A stretch of DNA of 64,000 bases from Cladocopium goreaui (GCA_947184155.2 CAMXCT020006756.1:812838-876837); one strand, 5' to 3'. Counted from the stretch's first letter, positions 47,304 through 59,611 are shown. A program made the numbers and translations. Notes: generated by a model not told the origin, from the sequence alone.

Positions 47304-50300
47304 CTAAGGAAGTTCAGCAGAGGCAAGAAAACCAGAAAAAGCGGGCAGACCGAGCGGACCAAGCGGACCAAGCAAATCATCAGCCGTCCTAAGGTAGAAT
47401 CTCAAATTATATAGAGGGAACCATCTCAAATCTACAAAATTAGAGTGGGCACCTTCCCTTCCAATCACAGCGGCACTTGCTGATGCCTTCAGGTTTGTCG
47501 AGGCAGCCGCCCTGGGAGCCTTTCGGGCAGAGCTCTCCACAATCCGTGCTGTCGTTGGTGAAAACTGTGAGTACTGTATCAATCTTGTGTCACAGCTTCA
47601 TGATTTATAATGTAGTTACAAATGATGATACATCATAGATCATCATGAATGTTCAATAATGTTCAGATTGTCATTGTTATTTTGAAGCTTCTCCAACTTC
47701 TGCAATGACCAGAGTCAAAAAGCGAGCACCAAAGTAACATCAACATTCGCAAGCCATCTCCGGTGGTGCGTCGCCCAAATTTCAAGGCCCAATGCCTGGC
47801 TGCGTAGGTCTGCTTCCAGAGCTCTCACGGCCTCTTGTACTGACAGCCGATCCTCCTGACGCTCGTAACACGTTTGGTCAAGATGTTTCTGTTACAGGGA
47901 TGGCATGATGGCAGTGAATCCAAAAGTGACCCCAAGACTTGTGATCATTGGAATACTGCGCAACATGTGGGAGATGCCAGCCAAATTCATCAGAATTTCA
48001 AATCCCAGTAGGAATTTGTTGCCAGAAAAGATCTCCTGAAGACTGCCCAAGAGGTTGCCCAACAAGTTTCCACCCTCTATGTCGTCATAGCCAAAGTCCT
48101 TGCCATTAGGAGATGGTACATCATGGAGCACCATGGAGAAGCGGGCAGTTCCAAAGTTTGCGACCATGGACATGGAATCAAAGAAGAGATCCAACTTCCA
48201 AAAATCAGAAATCCAACTCAAGAGTTGCGAACTGTTCAGACTCTTTTCAAATCCAAAATCCATGAGGAGGGGTTTAGTTTGCTGCACACCTTCTTGGGCG
48301 AATACTGATAAGATATGATAATTCAATATAATTCATATCTGCAGGTGCCAAACATGGTGCTTTGGGTCTCCCGGCAAAACGAACCTTTTGGACTTCTGTC
48401 CTGGGGTCACGGGCGGACCAGTGCAAAGAAACCAAAGAAACAGCACCCAGTTTGCGCATGGCTTGGGATCTGGCTGAACCCTAATAGCCCTGGGAGCACA
48501 ACAAGTATTGTCGTATTGTCGCTGCTTGCGGAAACTCCTGGAAAAAACAAATCCAAACCAACAGCTGTCCTGTCACTGAATTTGTGTCATCACAAGCAAC
48601 AGTCGAGGAAGCTTTTTATATCAAGGGAGATTAATTATCCATAGAGCATTCCCTTGCCAACATGAATCAACTACACTAACATAAATCCACAAATGTCAAC
48701 AACCAGAATAAAATCAACATCAATACAAAACCGATCTTTTCACCAACAGTTCAATGTCAACATGTCCCATCCAATTCCCATCCGTCCCCCATCCGTCTCC
48801 GAAACCACTGCTTTCCAAGTCTCTTTGGTAGTGTGGCGACCGCGGGCGGTGCTTTGGCCGGCGGAGGGGGTGGTGCCAGGACGACCTCGGAGAAATGGCA
48901 AACCCTTGGCTGGACACCGTGGGAAGGCCTTATGATGATTGTGATGTAAACAAACACCAGATGGAGGTCTTTTCTCCTCTGAGCGGGAAATTCCAAGGAT
49001 AGTAGGTGTTTACCCTGTTTACCTGAATGGTCTGCGTGCAAGCACTTGGGTTTGAAAGAAAGTGAACGTGTTTGAGTAGCAAGTTCAAAACTTTTAGAGA
49101 CCCCATTCTAATTCTAATTGGTTCTAATTGCACCTGGTCCAATTGTTTCAGTGTTGAGACCACTGTTATAATCTTGCTAAGGTACTCTTCGGAAAGATTC
49201 CCTGCATCAACCACAGAGTCTTGAATTTCCAAAATCAAAACAACATGTCACTTGCATGCAAAGCGCAAGAAACCAAAAGCTATGGCTATGACTCTATGAC
49301 ATTGAAACCAAACCAGCGACGTACCATGGACTGCTCGAACTCAGAGTTGGACTGCTGGCGCACGACTGCGTGGCATGGCGTTAGCTGATGGCGAGCTACA
49401 CTGCGGAGCCACTGGGCCGTATGGAATATTGGCATAAGAAGGAGCGCCTGGGTCGGTTGTTTAAAAACAATTTTGATAAACATCCAAGACATAACGGCTA
49501 GATACGGCTAGAAACTGCCCCAATATGTTGAGAGTATGGCAGTAATGACACATGACATGTTTGCAAACGGATTCAGTGAGACCCAAAGAGCTGTTTTATC
49601 TGTTTTCCGGTTGGCTGTTTCATGATTACCTCGGATATCTTGTTCAGCACATAAGCAGGGATGAATCTCACTCAGCATGATCGATTGTCCTAGCTGCTGG
49701 GCTGTTCCTTCACGATACGAAGCCACTGCTGGCAGCAGAGCAATCAACGCTGCAGGCGATGGGAAGACCAGCATCACACTGTTGACACAAATTGGTATAT
49801 CATGGTATATCGTTTATGCCGTTGCACTCTCTGAAGATTGATCTTCATTCGCTACTAACTTTGAAGTGGAATCACTACCTACAGAAGTCCCACAGATCCT
49901 GTCAGCCAGTCACCTACATTTCCCAATCTTGAGCCCTCGATCCAATCCCTGACCTCAACATCATCGTCAGTGGAAGCCAACTGCAAGGCAGTTACCACAG
50001 CCTCCAGTTTGTTTATCCAGCAAAAGCGGTCACTTCCTCTCAGCAAACAATATATTATACTGGCAATAACACATATTCAAATATCTGGATTCAGCCTGAA
50101 ATTGGCACAATCAAATGCTGTACTGTTGGGCACATACCCATGGGATTCCATGGGCACATATGGGCACATATTGGGCACAGATGTCAATGAGCTGCGCCTC
50201 CTTGCTTTTGAGTGGAGCCACACGGCCCAAGTTCGCCTGCGTCCAGCGCAGAAAATTGGGTGCTTGGGTGGGTTAAAGTGGGCACAGAAATAAGAATATC

Positions 50301-50426
50301 AAGAATCATCAAGAATCAATTTCACAAGGTGAGGCCTTGATTTGCCGATTCCACTAACGTCTTCTTCCATTTCTGCCGAGCTGCAGCAAGTGCCAATCGA
50401 ACTTGCTCATCGGGATCATTGACCAT
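47304..50426 (-). CDS. HEAT-like / coiled-coil protein locus
   Basis: The likely first exon, 50326-50426, starts at an ATG and reads MVNDPDEQVRLALAAARQKW, a HEAT-repeat helix with the D-x-D-x-x-V-R motif. Next come about 50180-50270 (LGRVAPLKSKEAQLIDICAQ), 49915-50000 (AVVTALQLASTDDDVEVRDW), 49636-49760 (donor GTAATC), 49323-49440 (HTAQWLRSVARHQLTPCHAV, donor GTACGT), 49050-49238 (SEEYLSKIITVVSTLKQLDQ), about 48750-48910 (Pro-rich), about 48280-48440, 47892-48326 and 47730-47892 (coiled coil, QEDRLSVQEAVRALEADLRS), then 47453-47564 and possibly a last exon to TAG 47304. HEAT proteins act as scaffolds; the partner cannot be read from sequence. Confidence 0.45.
47730..48326 (-). CDS. Long open block with an in-frame stop between two coding-like halves
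   Basis: The frame from 48326 to 47892 is open for 144 codons (DFWKLDLFFDSMSMVANFGT, DVPSPNGKDFGYDDIEGGN) and stops at TAA. The same frame then resumes as a coiled coil to about 47730. Either an intron ends at the CTGTAACAG that carries the stop, with a donor inside the apparent first half, or the locus is broken. A donor GAGATC... after GSLQ, or similar, would make an intron of about 155 nt. Confidence 0.45.
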
Positions 50427-50924
50427 TTCCTTGTCAGTTGCTGTGGCTCAAAGACCAACTTCAAATTCTGACAGTTGAAGAATCGGGCCTCATGAGTCAA
50501 TAGCAACTATACATAGGCTGGCGAAATTTTCATCATCTCAGGGATCTTTGCATCACATACAACAATACACACCACCAACCGAATGCCATCCAAACAAAGG
50601 TTCCCGGACTACTTGACGTATTCATGCCAGATTGCTGGGGCCCCACTCCATAATTCCAGGCCAGAACAGCTATTCTGTACGTTCTAGATGTGTGCTTCAA
50701 AATTTAAAAGCAGAGCCAGTGGTGCTTTGCAATTGCTGAAAAAGGATGAAAAAGGGAGGTGCAGTGATGTGCAGTGTTGAGACACACAAATTCTGGAACA
50801 TGTCGATCTGCTAAGTGGCTTCGATTTTTCTGGCATGAAAACTAAACCATTTGATGATCTGGGGTCAGTATAGTTCCAGTTCCAGTTCCAAAAACAAACA
50901 ATGTAATCGCCGCAATCGCCCTTT

Positions 50925-51002
50925 TCATTTCTGTTCAGACTTCTCCACCCAGTGCGGTTGGTCCTTCACGCGCTTCAATCCCTTGCGATGGCCACCGATA
51001 AC
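50925..51002 (-). CDS. Terminal exon, 25 codons plus stop
   Basis: Acceptor CATGCAG precedes GTTATCGG in phase 0 and the frame runs to TGA at 50925-50927. The tail is strongly basic (HRKGLKRVK) and ends WVEKSEQK. It marks the 3' end of one gene, so exons below 50.5 kb belong to another. Confidence 0.6.
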   Translation of the reverse strand, partial: VIGGHRKGLKRVKDQPHWVEKSEQK

Positions 51003-54000
51003 CTGCATGCCAAACAGCCTGGTGTAGGCTCGCTACTTTCCTCCGTGCAAATAATATAGTATATCATTAGTAAATAATTATATCACATTATATAACTAAA
51101 TATACCGTACATAACTATATAACTATATAATATATGGGTACCCATAGATCGGCCACCCGGAATCCAAACAGCACAGCAGAGTTCCGCCATGGATTTGAAC
51201 CCCATAAGATCCGCCTCGCAAACACTGCAAAGTGCCAAAACGGCGAAGCGACGCACGCTCCTTGCGATCTTGTCGTGTCATTGGGCTCTCGAGCGAATAA
51301 GGTCCTAATGTCCTACTAGACTACAAGATACTACAAGTAGGCAACAAAATTAGATCCCCGATCTCCACCAACTGCAGAAAATTGGTTTGAACTGAATACT
51401 TCAAGCTTCACTTTGTGGAAACTGCCCCGGATTTCAAGCCGACTTTTCTTCTTGTGGATCTACTTTGATTTCCAGCTGTGGATTAGGATGATTAGGTCAC
51501 CGCGCCAATGCTCGTGTTGCAGTTTGGGCGTTACAGCCTGTCGAGCCCAGGCTAATAGTGGCAGTGATGGCTGGATTCGGAGAAAATAGGTGCAACGTCA
51601 CACGTCCGATTTGTGCCCAAATTTGTGCACACACTGAGAATTGGCACAGCGTCAAGCGGCCTCAATAGCTAGGTCCAACTTCCGTATGCGATCATTCCGC
51701 TGCTCTTCTTCCTCCCTCAGGCGACACAATCATCTGCTAGTAACTGCTAGTGCTACTGCAAACTGCAGTGGCTCAAGTTGCAAAAGAATGCTAGAGAAGA
51801 AACTAATCGATGTTTGTACAACTCCAATCAGGCTCAGAATGAGCATCCAAACATACCCAAGGGATCTGGTCCAATCACAGCAGGATCTTGAGGGAGTGTG
51901 AGCCCTTGATTCACTATAAGTGTGATGAAAGCACAGCATCAAAATACAAATGTTTGCAGCATCTGATTGCTTCATTGGCAATTGATCAAAACTCATCAAG
52001 TACATTCAAACAGGTCTTCCAAATGTCCAAGATCTACCAGCACAAGCCAACGCGCAGCCGTTGCTTGAAAGGAAAACAGATCGAACTAACATGAACTAAC
52101 AGCTCTCCCATATCTCCCAGACCTTCTCCCAAGACCTCTGAGCATTCTCAACTTTTAGCGATGTTCGCCCCCAGGATCCGAGTCTGGGTCTCCCGTCCCC
52201 GACAAAACCAAGGCCCGCAAGGCGCTGATGGCTCCACGGCGTGGTGCCCATTCTGACCTCAGAGCAAGCTGAGCACATCTGGATACGACTAGATTCTGAT
52301 CAGATCCAGTGGATCTATCAGGGGGTTAAAATATGTTTTTTGATATGCTATACAAATCTTTTTTCAATATGTCAATGTGAAAGTTTCATGAAATATTTCA
52401 TGGCTTAACTTAAGCATCGTCGCAGGCTTATCGTTACTCCACTGTCCCCTTGATGGCATTTGGCCAGCAACTGCCTGTGGTGGAGATCGGCCAAAAACAG
52501 CCAGCTGGTTGTTGTGCTGCAGATCTCTGGAAGTGCGGTGCATTCTTGATCTTTTGATAGAGGGGCGTTCCAAAATGTTCCAAACATGCCCCATGGAACT
52601 TGTGAAACAAGGATCACCCATCCTAAGATGTCCAAATTTAATCGAAATTAGAAGCTGATTTCATTCAGACACGTGACAATGATTTGTTCAAAATGTTCAA
52701 AACAAGTTAGGAACGCATGATCAAAGTAGCCAACATGTGGAGAACATAATTCATTAATCCAACCCTGGTCCTATCCAAACAAAATAGGCTAGGACAGGAT
52801 TCTTTTCTTGTGCAAGTTGGCTGTGTTTCAAGGATCTGATACCCACCTCAGGGACGTAGCTATGGCACCCAGGCCCTTTTTTGTTCCACGTCAGCTCAGC
52901 GGGGACATGCAGACGTGGGGTCTGTGGCAACAGCCGAGATTCGGGGGAAGCTGTCCGCGGCATGACCACAATGCACCATTCCAACAGAGACTGAGGCGTT
53001 CGACAATTTCAGAAGCCTATCTGTCCAGAAACATGAACAGGTGAAGTGAGGAAAAGCTTGAAGTCAAGATAAGTCAAGTAAACAGCTATCATCACATACC
53101 CACGACTTGAGATAATATGAGTCTTCCCATTTTTTTTACGTTATACGTACATTGAGGCCACTGTGCCTGACTCGTTCGGTTCGTTGAGAGAAAATGAATA
53201 AGCGTTCTGTCTTGAAACATAAGGCACTCTGGCTACTGCCTTTGCCGGGGCGTGTTCGCTTTCTCTTGTACTCCTATTCCAATCTAAAAAGAAGGATTTG
53301 CAACATTTTGCAACTACAGGAACGGTCATCTTGGGTAGTCATGCCATTCAATGCGGATTTCCAGACTGATTCTGCACCAACTACTGTCACGATTCGGAGC
53401 TGGTACAGGTCATCAGACCTGGACTCTATGTATAGGTCACTTCGGACTCTGCCACTGCGGCGCAAAGGTTGAGCAAGAATAGGAACATGGACTGTTCCTG
53501 AACAACTAAACAACCCAGGATTTACTAGAATCTCCTAAATCAATACTAGCGCAGAATGCAATTGATGTGCTACCGGTATCTCTTGAAGATGCGGACTCTT
53601 GCTCCCTGTGGCCAGGGCAGTAACCAAATCCTTGGGGTCTGTGGGCGCCGAAGTGGATATCTCCACAGAACAAGAGGGGGAGGATTGATTCTGAGCTTGC
53701 AATATGTTGGGATATCTTGCAATGCCAGACTCATTTGCCCTAGAACAGTTTCTCTGACTTAGGGGTCACCATCAAATTCAAATGTGCCACAAACCAGTGA
53801 AAACAGACTGCGCAGCAGCACAGCAGGTGCATCACAAAGCTTCACGCTCGGATTGGCTGCACAGTGTCATGAGTTGCGTTCTGCTCACCATTTTTTGTTT
53901 GTCATTTTTTATCCAACCTGACCTTAGCACGGAGAGAAGCTGAGCGAAACTTGGAAGGTCAACTGGACAGAACTGCACTCAGAAGCTACGATCTTACCGC

Positions 54001-54425
54001 CGTTACAGCACTACACACGACACACACACACACAGTGTAGAAAAAGTGACGGGATCTATCATCCATTGCATGAGTTTCAAATCAGCTTTTGACGTGCCAG
54101 ATCAGCCTAATCCAATCTAGAATCTGTGGTGTCACGGCGACACTTCTTGTTGCGGAGATTCGGACAACTTCAGTCTTCCATGTTGGCACTCATATCTGCA
54201 CATTCTGCACCCTAGCCTAGCACTTACCAGCACTTACCATCACTTACCCAGATATTGGGAAGAAATGGGCAGGAACTCCCTCCACCCCCTTCAGTATACC
54301 ACCACCAGTCACCTCCTTGTCAAACAAGCTGCACAGCAAATCTTCACTACGGTCGTGATGCCGACCCATCAAGCGCATGGCATGGCCCTGGAGCTGTGTG
54401 GCTGCCGTTGGAATCGTTGGAAAGG
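50925..54425 (-). CDS. Unidentified multi-exon gene with clear terminal exon
   Basis: Candidate exons: 54248-54425 (HDRSEDLLCSLFDKEVTGGG, ideal donor GTAAGTG), 53925-53968, 53571-53705 (EISTSAPTDPKDLVTALATG), about 53325-53463 (SDDLYQLRIVTVVGAESVWK after CGCAG), 53141-53310, 52848-52970 (LHVPAELTWNKKGPG), about 52440-52600, 52155-52280 (GAISALRALVLSGTGDPDSD), 51655-51725 (REEEEQRNDRIRKLD), 51370-51445, 51142-51300 and terminal 50925-51002 (GGHRKGLKRVKDQPHWVEKS, TGA). The last two join in phase 0. The family is not recognised. The short Ile/Leu/Ala helix around 52200 is armadillo/HEAT-like. Confidence 0.5.
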
Positions 54426-54581
54426 CTTGGAGTTAAAGACACGAATCCAAACATCGCCGAAAAACTGTTGAGCTCTTGGAGACTCTTGGCCACACACAAA
54501 AAGAATTTGGACCACTTTTTGAAGTACCATCAGGCAAATGTCCATCAGTCCATGTCGATCCATGTCGTGTGGGGACATCTA

Positions 54582-55083
54582 TCATCTAGCTGCCAAAAAC
54601 ATCAAAAAACAGCATTGCTGTGAGCGCCTAGAAGAGCTCGGAGTCGCAGTGTCCAGCTCCCGCGCCACCTGATGAGCTGGAAGATCCGGAGCCCGAGGCA
54701 CCCGAGGAAGAGGAACCTCAGGCCATGATGGCCATGGCAAAGGAAGGCAAAGTATCAAGAACAAATTGATACACGGGAAACCATAAGAAGTTGGGCAAGG
54801 ACTCTTTAACATCATTCTTCCAAACCGTGATAGAAGCCACAGGTAGGTGAAGAATGGTGAAGAATTCATTCCATCTAAGGGGCAACGGGATCTTTGTTTC
54901 GACAATGCAATTCTGTTGTTTCGATAATGCAATTGCATGCATCACGGGAGGTGGTCGTGCTATCTTTCGGAAAGCGCAAAAAAAATGATGATGCTGGAAA
55001 ACAACTACCGCATTCTCCAAGGCGCTAGAACCACCAGCGCCAGATCCGCCAGCGCCCGGGGCGCCACCCATGGCTTTGGTGGT
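54582..55083 (-). CDS. Gly/Ser-rich exons, possible C-terminus
   Basis: Exon 55009-55083 is flanked by CTGCAG and GTAGTT and encodes 25 residues, rich in Gly, Ala and Ser (KAMGGAPGAGGSGAGG). The region 54628-54716 after CCTGAG reads as a second Gly/Ser run (SSSSGASGSGSSSSS) ending at TAG 54628. Strict phase from the first exon instead gives a different frame ending at TGA 54582. Composition argues for the first reading, phase for the second. The product is unidentified and probably a disordered tail. Confidence 0.4.
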
Positions 55084-55329
55084 CTGCAGCGAAGCTGTTT
55101 GGAGAGGGATGGATAGGGTGGATGAGATGGTGATGCTATGATGGATGATGTTGATATTGTTGATGTATAGTTCATGTATGTCAATCTAATAATTGTTCTA
55201 ATACAAGTATAAAATAACTATATAACTATCATCCACTTTGATGCTTCCATCTCCCAATTGTTTTCCCCAAGATGCCAAGATGACCCATGATCTTTGGCTT
55301 TGGAGGGCTTATACGTTGAAAGGAAGGAA

Positions 55330-57277
55330 TGTATGCCACGGACAAAACGGCACCTGCTCCGTCTGGCGGCCGTTCACGTAGAGAAAGCCCCAAACCTGAG
55401 TTGCAATCGCGACTTCAAACCCCATTTTCGACACAAGAAAACGATCAAGAGACGATGAGAAACCCATCCTCAACGCAAGTAGCAGCAAGTGTTGCTACTA
55501 AACCTGGCGTCAGAACGGACTCCACATCTGGGTTGTCCGACTGCAAGCAGCAGAAACATGAAGAGATGCAAAGGCGACATGCCGCTGTTCAGAGTTAGCC
55601 TCAGGCATGACGTCAGATCGGGATGAAGTTCCTCTGGATTGCTCGCTTGTACTTCTATAGCATGATCAATGGATTCAGTGGTCAACTCTCTCAATCCAAG
55701 TTCAAGATAGTTCAAGTTTATAATCTATGGGAGAATGCCGCCCCTCTGCAGGAACTGTCTTCTTGCAAGGTGATTGGCTTCAGCTTTTTGAGATAATATG
55801 TTTAAACGTTTAGACTACAATATGGGTTGCGGATCAGCTTTCTCCCAACACTCAGGCATGAGGAAAAGAAAAGCTTGCTGAGTATGTTCAAGTGTAGACT
55901 CCCCTTGGTGGTTGTCAGACGAATGTCACCTGGAAAGAATATTCATCATTGATCGATTGAGTGTTGAATTTGTAAAGCAAACGAAACGATCACTCCGCAA
56001 AAGGCCTCAAAGGGTGGAAATCTAGGATCAATCGCACAAAACGTGCAACAGATTCTATAAACTATCTGAACTGTTTGGAGGAAAAGACCATTCAGGCACA
56101 GCTTCTACTTTTTGTTGTTCCCTTCTGCCAGAAAGAACAACCTAATATACAGAAAAAGGCTGTTCCTCGCCCCAAACTGGAGATCCCGTACGTGTCGCTT
56201 GTGTCGAGATCGCTGATCGTGTGCTGATTGGACAAGCCCTCCATGATGCTCTGCAGATTGGCGCCTACAGTAACCATGGAGGTGGTGCTGAAGTCCTGCT
56301 GCCATGGTGAAAGTCAGAACAAGGCTTATATATTTGGGTTGGCATAAAGAAAAACAAGGGCAAAAGAAACCTTCAAAGATCTTCAAAGTTTCCAGAGTCT
56401 CCAAAGTCTCCAAAGTGCAACTTTTTGACGCATACTGCATATGTTGACAAATAAATTTACGAGTGAGCTGTCGTCTGTTGGCCCTCAAAACAAAGAAACC
56501 CTTTCTGACTGTTGAGGCCCTGGTATCAACGAGATCCTGGTGGAAATGTGGGTCTAGGCAACCGGCTCTGAGAGCGGATGAACTCGCACACCTCGGCAAG
56601 GATTTCGCACCATTCTAAGTAGATCTAAGTAGTTTGCAATTGCTGATCAATACAGAATCAATAAACATCAAAATAAAATATGATATGACAGAAAGGGCTC
56701 TGCTCAATACTTTGGAGAGGATAGACAGTCAAACCTGCTTGTCTTGGTGACGTCATGAATCCCCAAAAATGCCTTTCAGGTCAGCAGTTGTTCAGAAAGT
56801 AGTTAGTTGCACTCGTCACTTCACCTTCACCACATGAAGACACCGGCAAATGTGATAGATCTGAAACCCTGCCATATTTCCCGATACAGTCCGGCGTGAT
56901 CTTGCTCCCATAACCTTAACCCGTCACTAGGGCATCCTGGCGCAATCCCAAGGGCTGGACATGATGCCCTTGGTACACCAAGTGCTTTGGAGGGTTTTTC
57001 AGTGCAGCCCCAGCTGGGTTTGAAGCAGTTCATTGTTGAAACAAAATTAAACATGGAGTCTCATGGAGTCAGGAAAGCCAGTGCCAAACTGCTTCTGGCT
57101 CTAAATGTGCCAAGAGTAATCGGAGCTGGATGTGTACTGGATCTTGTACTGGTAACATCTTGGAACCAGAAAAAATGCTCCATCCTGACTCGTTTTGCCA
57201 TTTCTGAGAAAGGAAACGAAGGAATGGTTGGATCATGTTGGATCAATGGGGCCAGCCTGGCTGCGTAAAAATCTTCA
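55330..57277 (-). CDS. Locus with several unidentified exons
   Basis: Exons judged by eye: about 57155-57277 (ARLAPLIQHDPTIPSFPFSE), about 56832-56990 (LWEQDHAGLYREIWQGFRS, donor GTGAAG), 56415-56595 (VRKGFFVLRANRRQLTRKF), about 56170-56300 (NLQSIMEGLSNQHTISDLDT then SLGRGTA), 55455-55545 (SDNPDVESVLTPGLVATLAA after TTGCAG) and about 55330-55395 (VWGFLYVNGRQTEQV). The SLGRGTA stretch is reminiscent of the glycine-rich entry of a protein kinase domain, but too little is visible to claim one. Whether these exons form one gene is not known. Confidence 0.4.
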
Positions 57278-57451
57278 ATGCAGCAGTTCAGAGAAATGTC
57301 CACTGAAAGAACAAAGGCATACAGGAGCACAATAGGCTTTGGTGTCGTGGTCTTGACTTTGGGAAAATTTCAAATTAAACAGGCCCTGAACCTGGTTTCA
57401 TCATTCATAAACTCATGTGAAATTACGCAGCTTCCCAACTAGTCTTAAGTC

Positions 57452-57646
57452 CTAAGATATCCTAAGTCTCTTGGCAACTGCATCCAGCTGAAAGCAGAAC
57501 TCCGTGACGCAGTGACTTGTTGTCTCATCACATTGCTCTAAACAAGCTGCGGCTCTGCAAGTCAACACACCTTGGACCCCACACGGAGAAATCAAAAGAC
57601 TCGCAATTGGAAACAGGTGGATAGCTGATGAGCAGCGCTGAGCCAA
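57452..57646 (-). CDS. Unidentified Cys-rich exon
   Basis: A 64-codon block that contains eight cysteines, for example CRAAACLEQCDETTSHC, and ends in TAG. It lies directly behind the spliced-leader-like sequence. I do not recognise the family, and no ATG opens the frame, so it may be an exon or part of one. Confidence 0.35.
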   Translation of the reverse strand: MAQRCSSAIHLFPIASLLISPCGVQGVLTCRAAACLEQCDETTSHCVTEFCFQLDAVAKRLRIS

Positions 57647-57657
57647 AAAGGAAACGG
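57637..57657 (-). other. Imperfect dinoflagellate spliced-leader-like sequence
   Basis: The minus strand matches 16 of 21 positions of the dinoflagellate spliced leader (CCGTAGCCATTTTGGCTCAAG), including a 10-nt run TTTTGGCTCA. The exon-like block 57452-57646 follows immediately. Such relics mark genes re-inserted from spliced mRNA. A match this good is expected by chance about 0.1 times in both strands of the window, so it is only suggestive. Confidence 0.2.
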
Positions 57658-58079
57658 ATCACCTACACAGTACAAGTTTGTGCAATGTTCTAAGAAGTTC
57701 ACTGAAGGTTCAAGATGCTTAAGATGGTTTAATGATTCTCAGGCAAATGGTATGTTGGACAGATAAAAAATCATAAAATAAGACTATATCAACCTCTTGG
57801 CTAAATCAAAATACCTCCTAGAGATTGGCCTCAGAATTCCCTTCGCATTGGCGCAGTAGTTGCTCAGCTCTGGTTCCCACAAGGTCATGAGTCATAACAC
57901 AAAGAAGGGCATCGGATTTCTTCCAGAAAATGTAGTACACAGTAAGATGATGTTGACATATTCCAGAATCTATAGAGGTAAATCATGGTGAATCCCAGTA
58001 AATCCTTCCCCGGCCCCATCCAGGAACTGAATCATGAAACAAATGTGCTCAAAGGACCCAAGTACTAGTTATGGTAAGC

Positions 58080-58223
58080 TAAATCCTTTGGCATATCCGC
58101 CGCATTGGACCGTCGAATGGTCCACTGATGAATCACATTGAAACCCTTGAGGCTCAAGGTGAGACTTGTCAAAGCAATGGAGCACTGTGTCCGGTCTTCT
58201 GAAAGTTTGCCAACAATAATCCA
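58080..58223 (-). CDS. Unidentified exon, about 48 codons
   Basis: The exon follows CTAG and reads WIIVGKLSEDRTQCSIALTS and further to RRSNAADMPKDLA. The probable donor is GC (GCTTAC). The amino-acid pattern of alternating beta-like hydrophobic residues is clearly protein-like, but I recognise no family. Confidence 0.5.
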
Positions 58224-58290
58224 CTAGTCCTGTAAATCCAAAAAGGAAACAGTAAAAGTCACCAAATTCCTTCTACGGCTTGTGAGTGCT

Positions 58291-58440
58291 CCATTGTCCT
58301 TCCTACAAGAGGTAGGAATGTCCTCTCGCTACGAAGTGAGACATTGATCTTCCCACAAAGTGAGACGGTGGTCGTGTCTTTGACAACCAGAATCGCTGTG
58401 ATGTGAGAGCACCTGTCTTTAGGTGCGGGGCGTTAACCTA
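58291..58440. other. Stem-loop-rich, non-exonic stretch
   Basis: Two perfect hairpins are visible: TTCCTAC (58300-58306) pairs with GTAGGAA (58312-58318), and GCACCT (58409-58414) pairs with AGGTGC (58421-58426). No codon-like reading spans the segment. It could be a small structured RNA or an intron; no known RNA class is recognised. Confidence 0.2.
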
Positions 58441-58873
58441 AGGCAAAGAGTCCTGGCGAACTCACAAATCAAGGACCTGCGCAACTGAAGCCGCGGCAAC
58501 ACTATGAATGACATGTTTTGTAATCTCTAGTCTATAGTTAACTGACTACGTGACGTCAGCCAGTCTGATATACTCAGGACTTTTTCCTTCCTCTGATAAA
58601 AACATCTCAGGCTGGAAAGACTCCTCTCACTCTATATTAATATGTGCAACGAGACGAAGACATTCTCTGGCGCTGTTTTTCATTCACCTATTAACAATAT
58701 CATCCATCTCTGAGAGACGATTGTCAACAAGGTGTTTTCATACTGCCGCCTGGCACCAAGAATTTCGCCGTGTCACCATGCAATATAGCAAAATGATGCA
58801 AAATGATACAAAATGAATCCAAGATATTCCAAAGGGTTTACATGTGTTTATGGAAAGAAAGCAATCCTATTTG

Positions 58874-59611
58874 TCACCAATCACGAGGGGCAGTCCAAGC
58901 ACATGCTCTCAATGACACTGCTGATTTATTGCCAAGCCTTTGATTTTGAGGTAAACGAAGAGTGAAGTGTTCCTGTCCCCTGCTGGCAAAACCGACCGCT
59001 TCCATCTTTGCCCCATAGAAAAAGGAATGAAGGAGAGCCAAGGGCCAGTGAAGTATCATACTTAACGTCGACAAATCCAAATATTCAGCGTGGTCAATGA
59101 AATTCAATACGCAAACTTTACATTCTTGATCTTGATCTGATTGGCCTCAAAAGTACATCAATAGCTAGACCACCGGCATACATCACTGAACGACACCTGT
59201 CATGGCCCAAAAACATCCGTGCTGGCGTTGGCTCGCGCAAAGCAGCCTGAGAACAGAAAGTTGGTTCATCTGTGAATGTGAGCGCTTCAGATAAAAACAT
59301 GCCCCCCCCATTTGCGTCTGGAAAGATGATCCAAGCTCGCAACAATTTCCCAAAGGAAAATGAAAGTGGGACAAAACAAAGGCATTTTAAAGTGGCAGTG
59401 TCCACATGTGTCCACGGTTCTCTCGCAAAAATGGCAGCACGTCATGTTTGATGGCATGGAGCAACAATATCACATTGGCTGGCCAGCTCTCTTCGGGCTC
59501 AAAAGGAAGTTTTTTTGTCTGTTGATCGCCACTGCAACAGGCACTCGCGGGGCAAGTGCCTTCTAGTTTAAATGGTTCCTGAGACCGACAACTCCTCAGG
59601 ACTACGAACAT
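58874..59611 (-). CDS. Unidentified exons downstream of the PARP gene
   Basis: I do not recognise this product. Three open stretches look codon-like: 59387-59611, which begins at an ATG and contains LPFEPEESWP; about 59118-59390, containing FPDANGGGMFLSEAL and FLGHDRCRSVMYAGG; and about 58874-58985, containing MEAVGFASRGQEHF. They lie 58 bp or more past the PARP stop, so they should belong to the next gene of the minus-strand array. The middle block is the most convincing. Alternative frames are also open in the first and third, so the exact splicing is uncertain. Confidence 0.4.
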
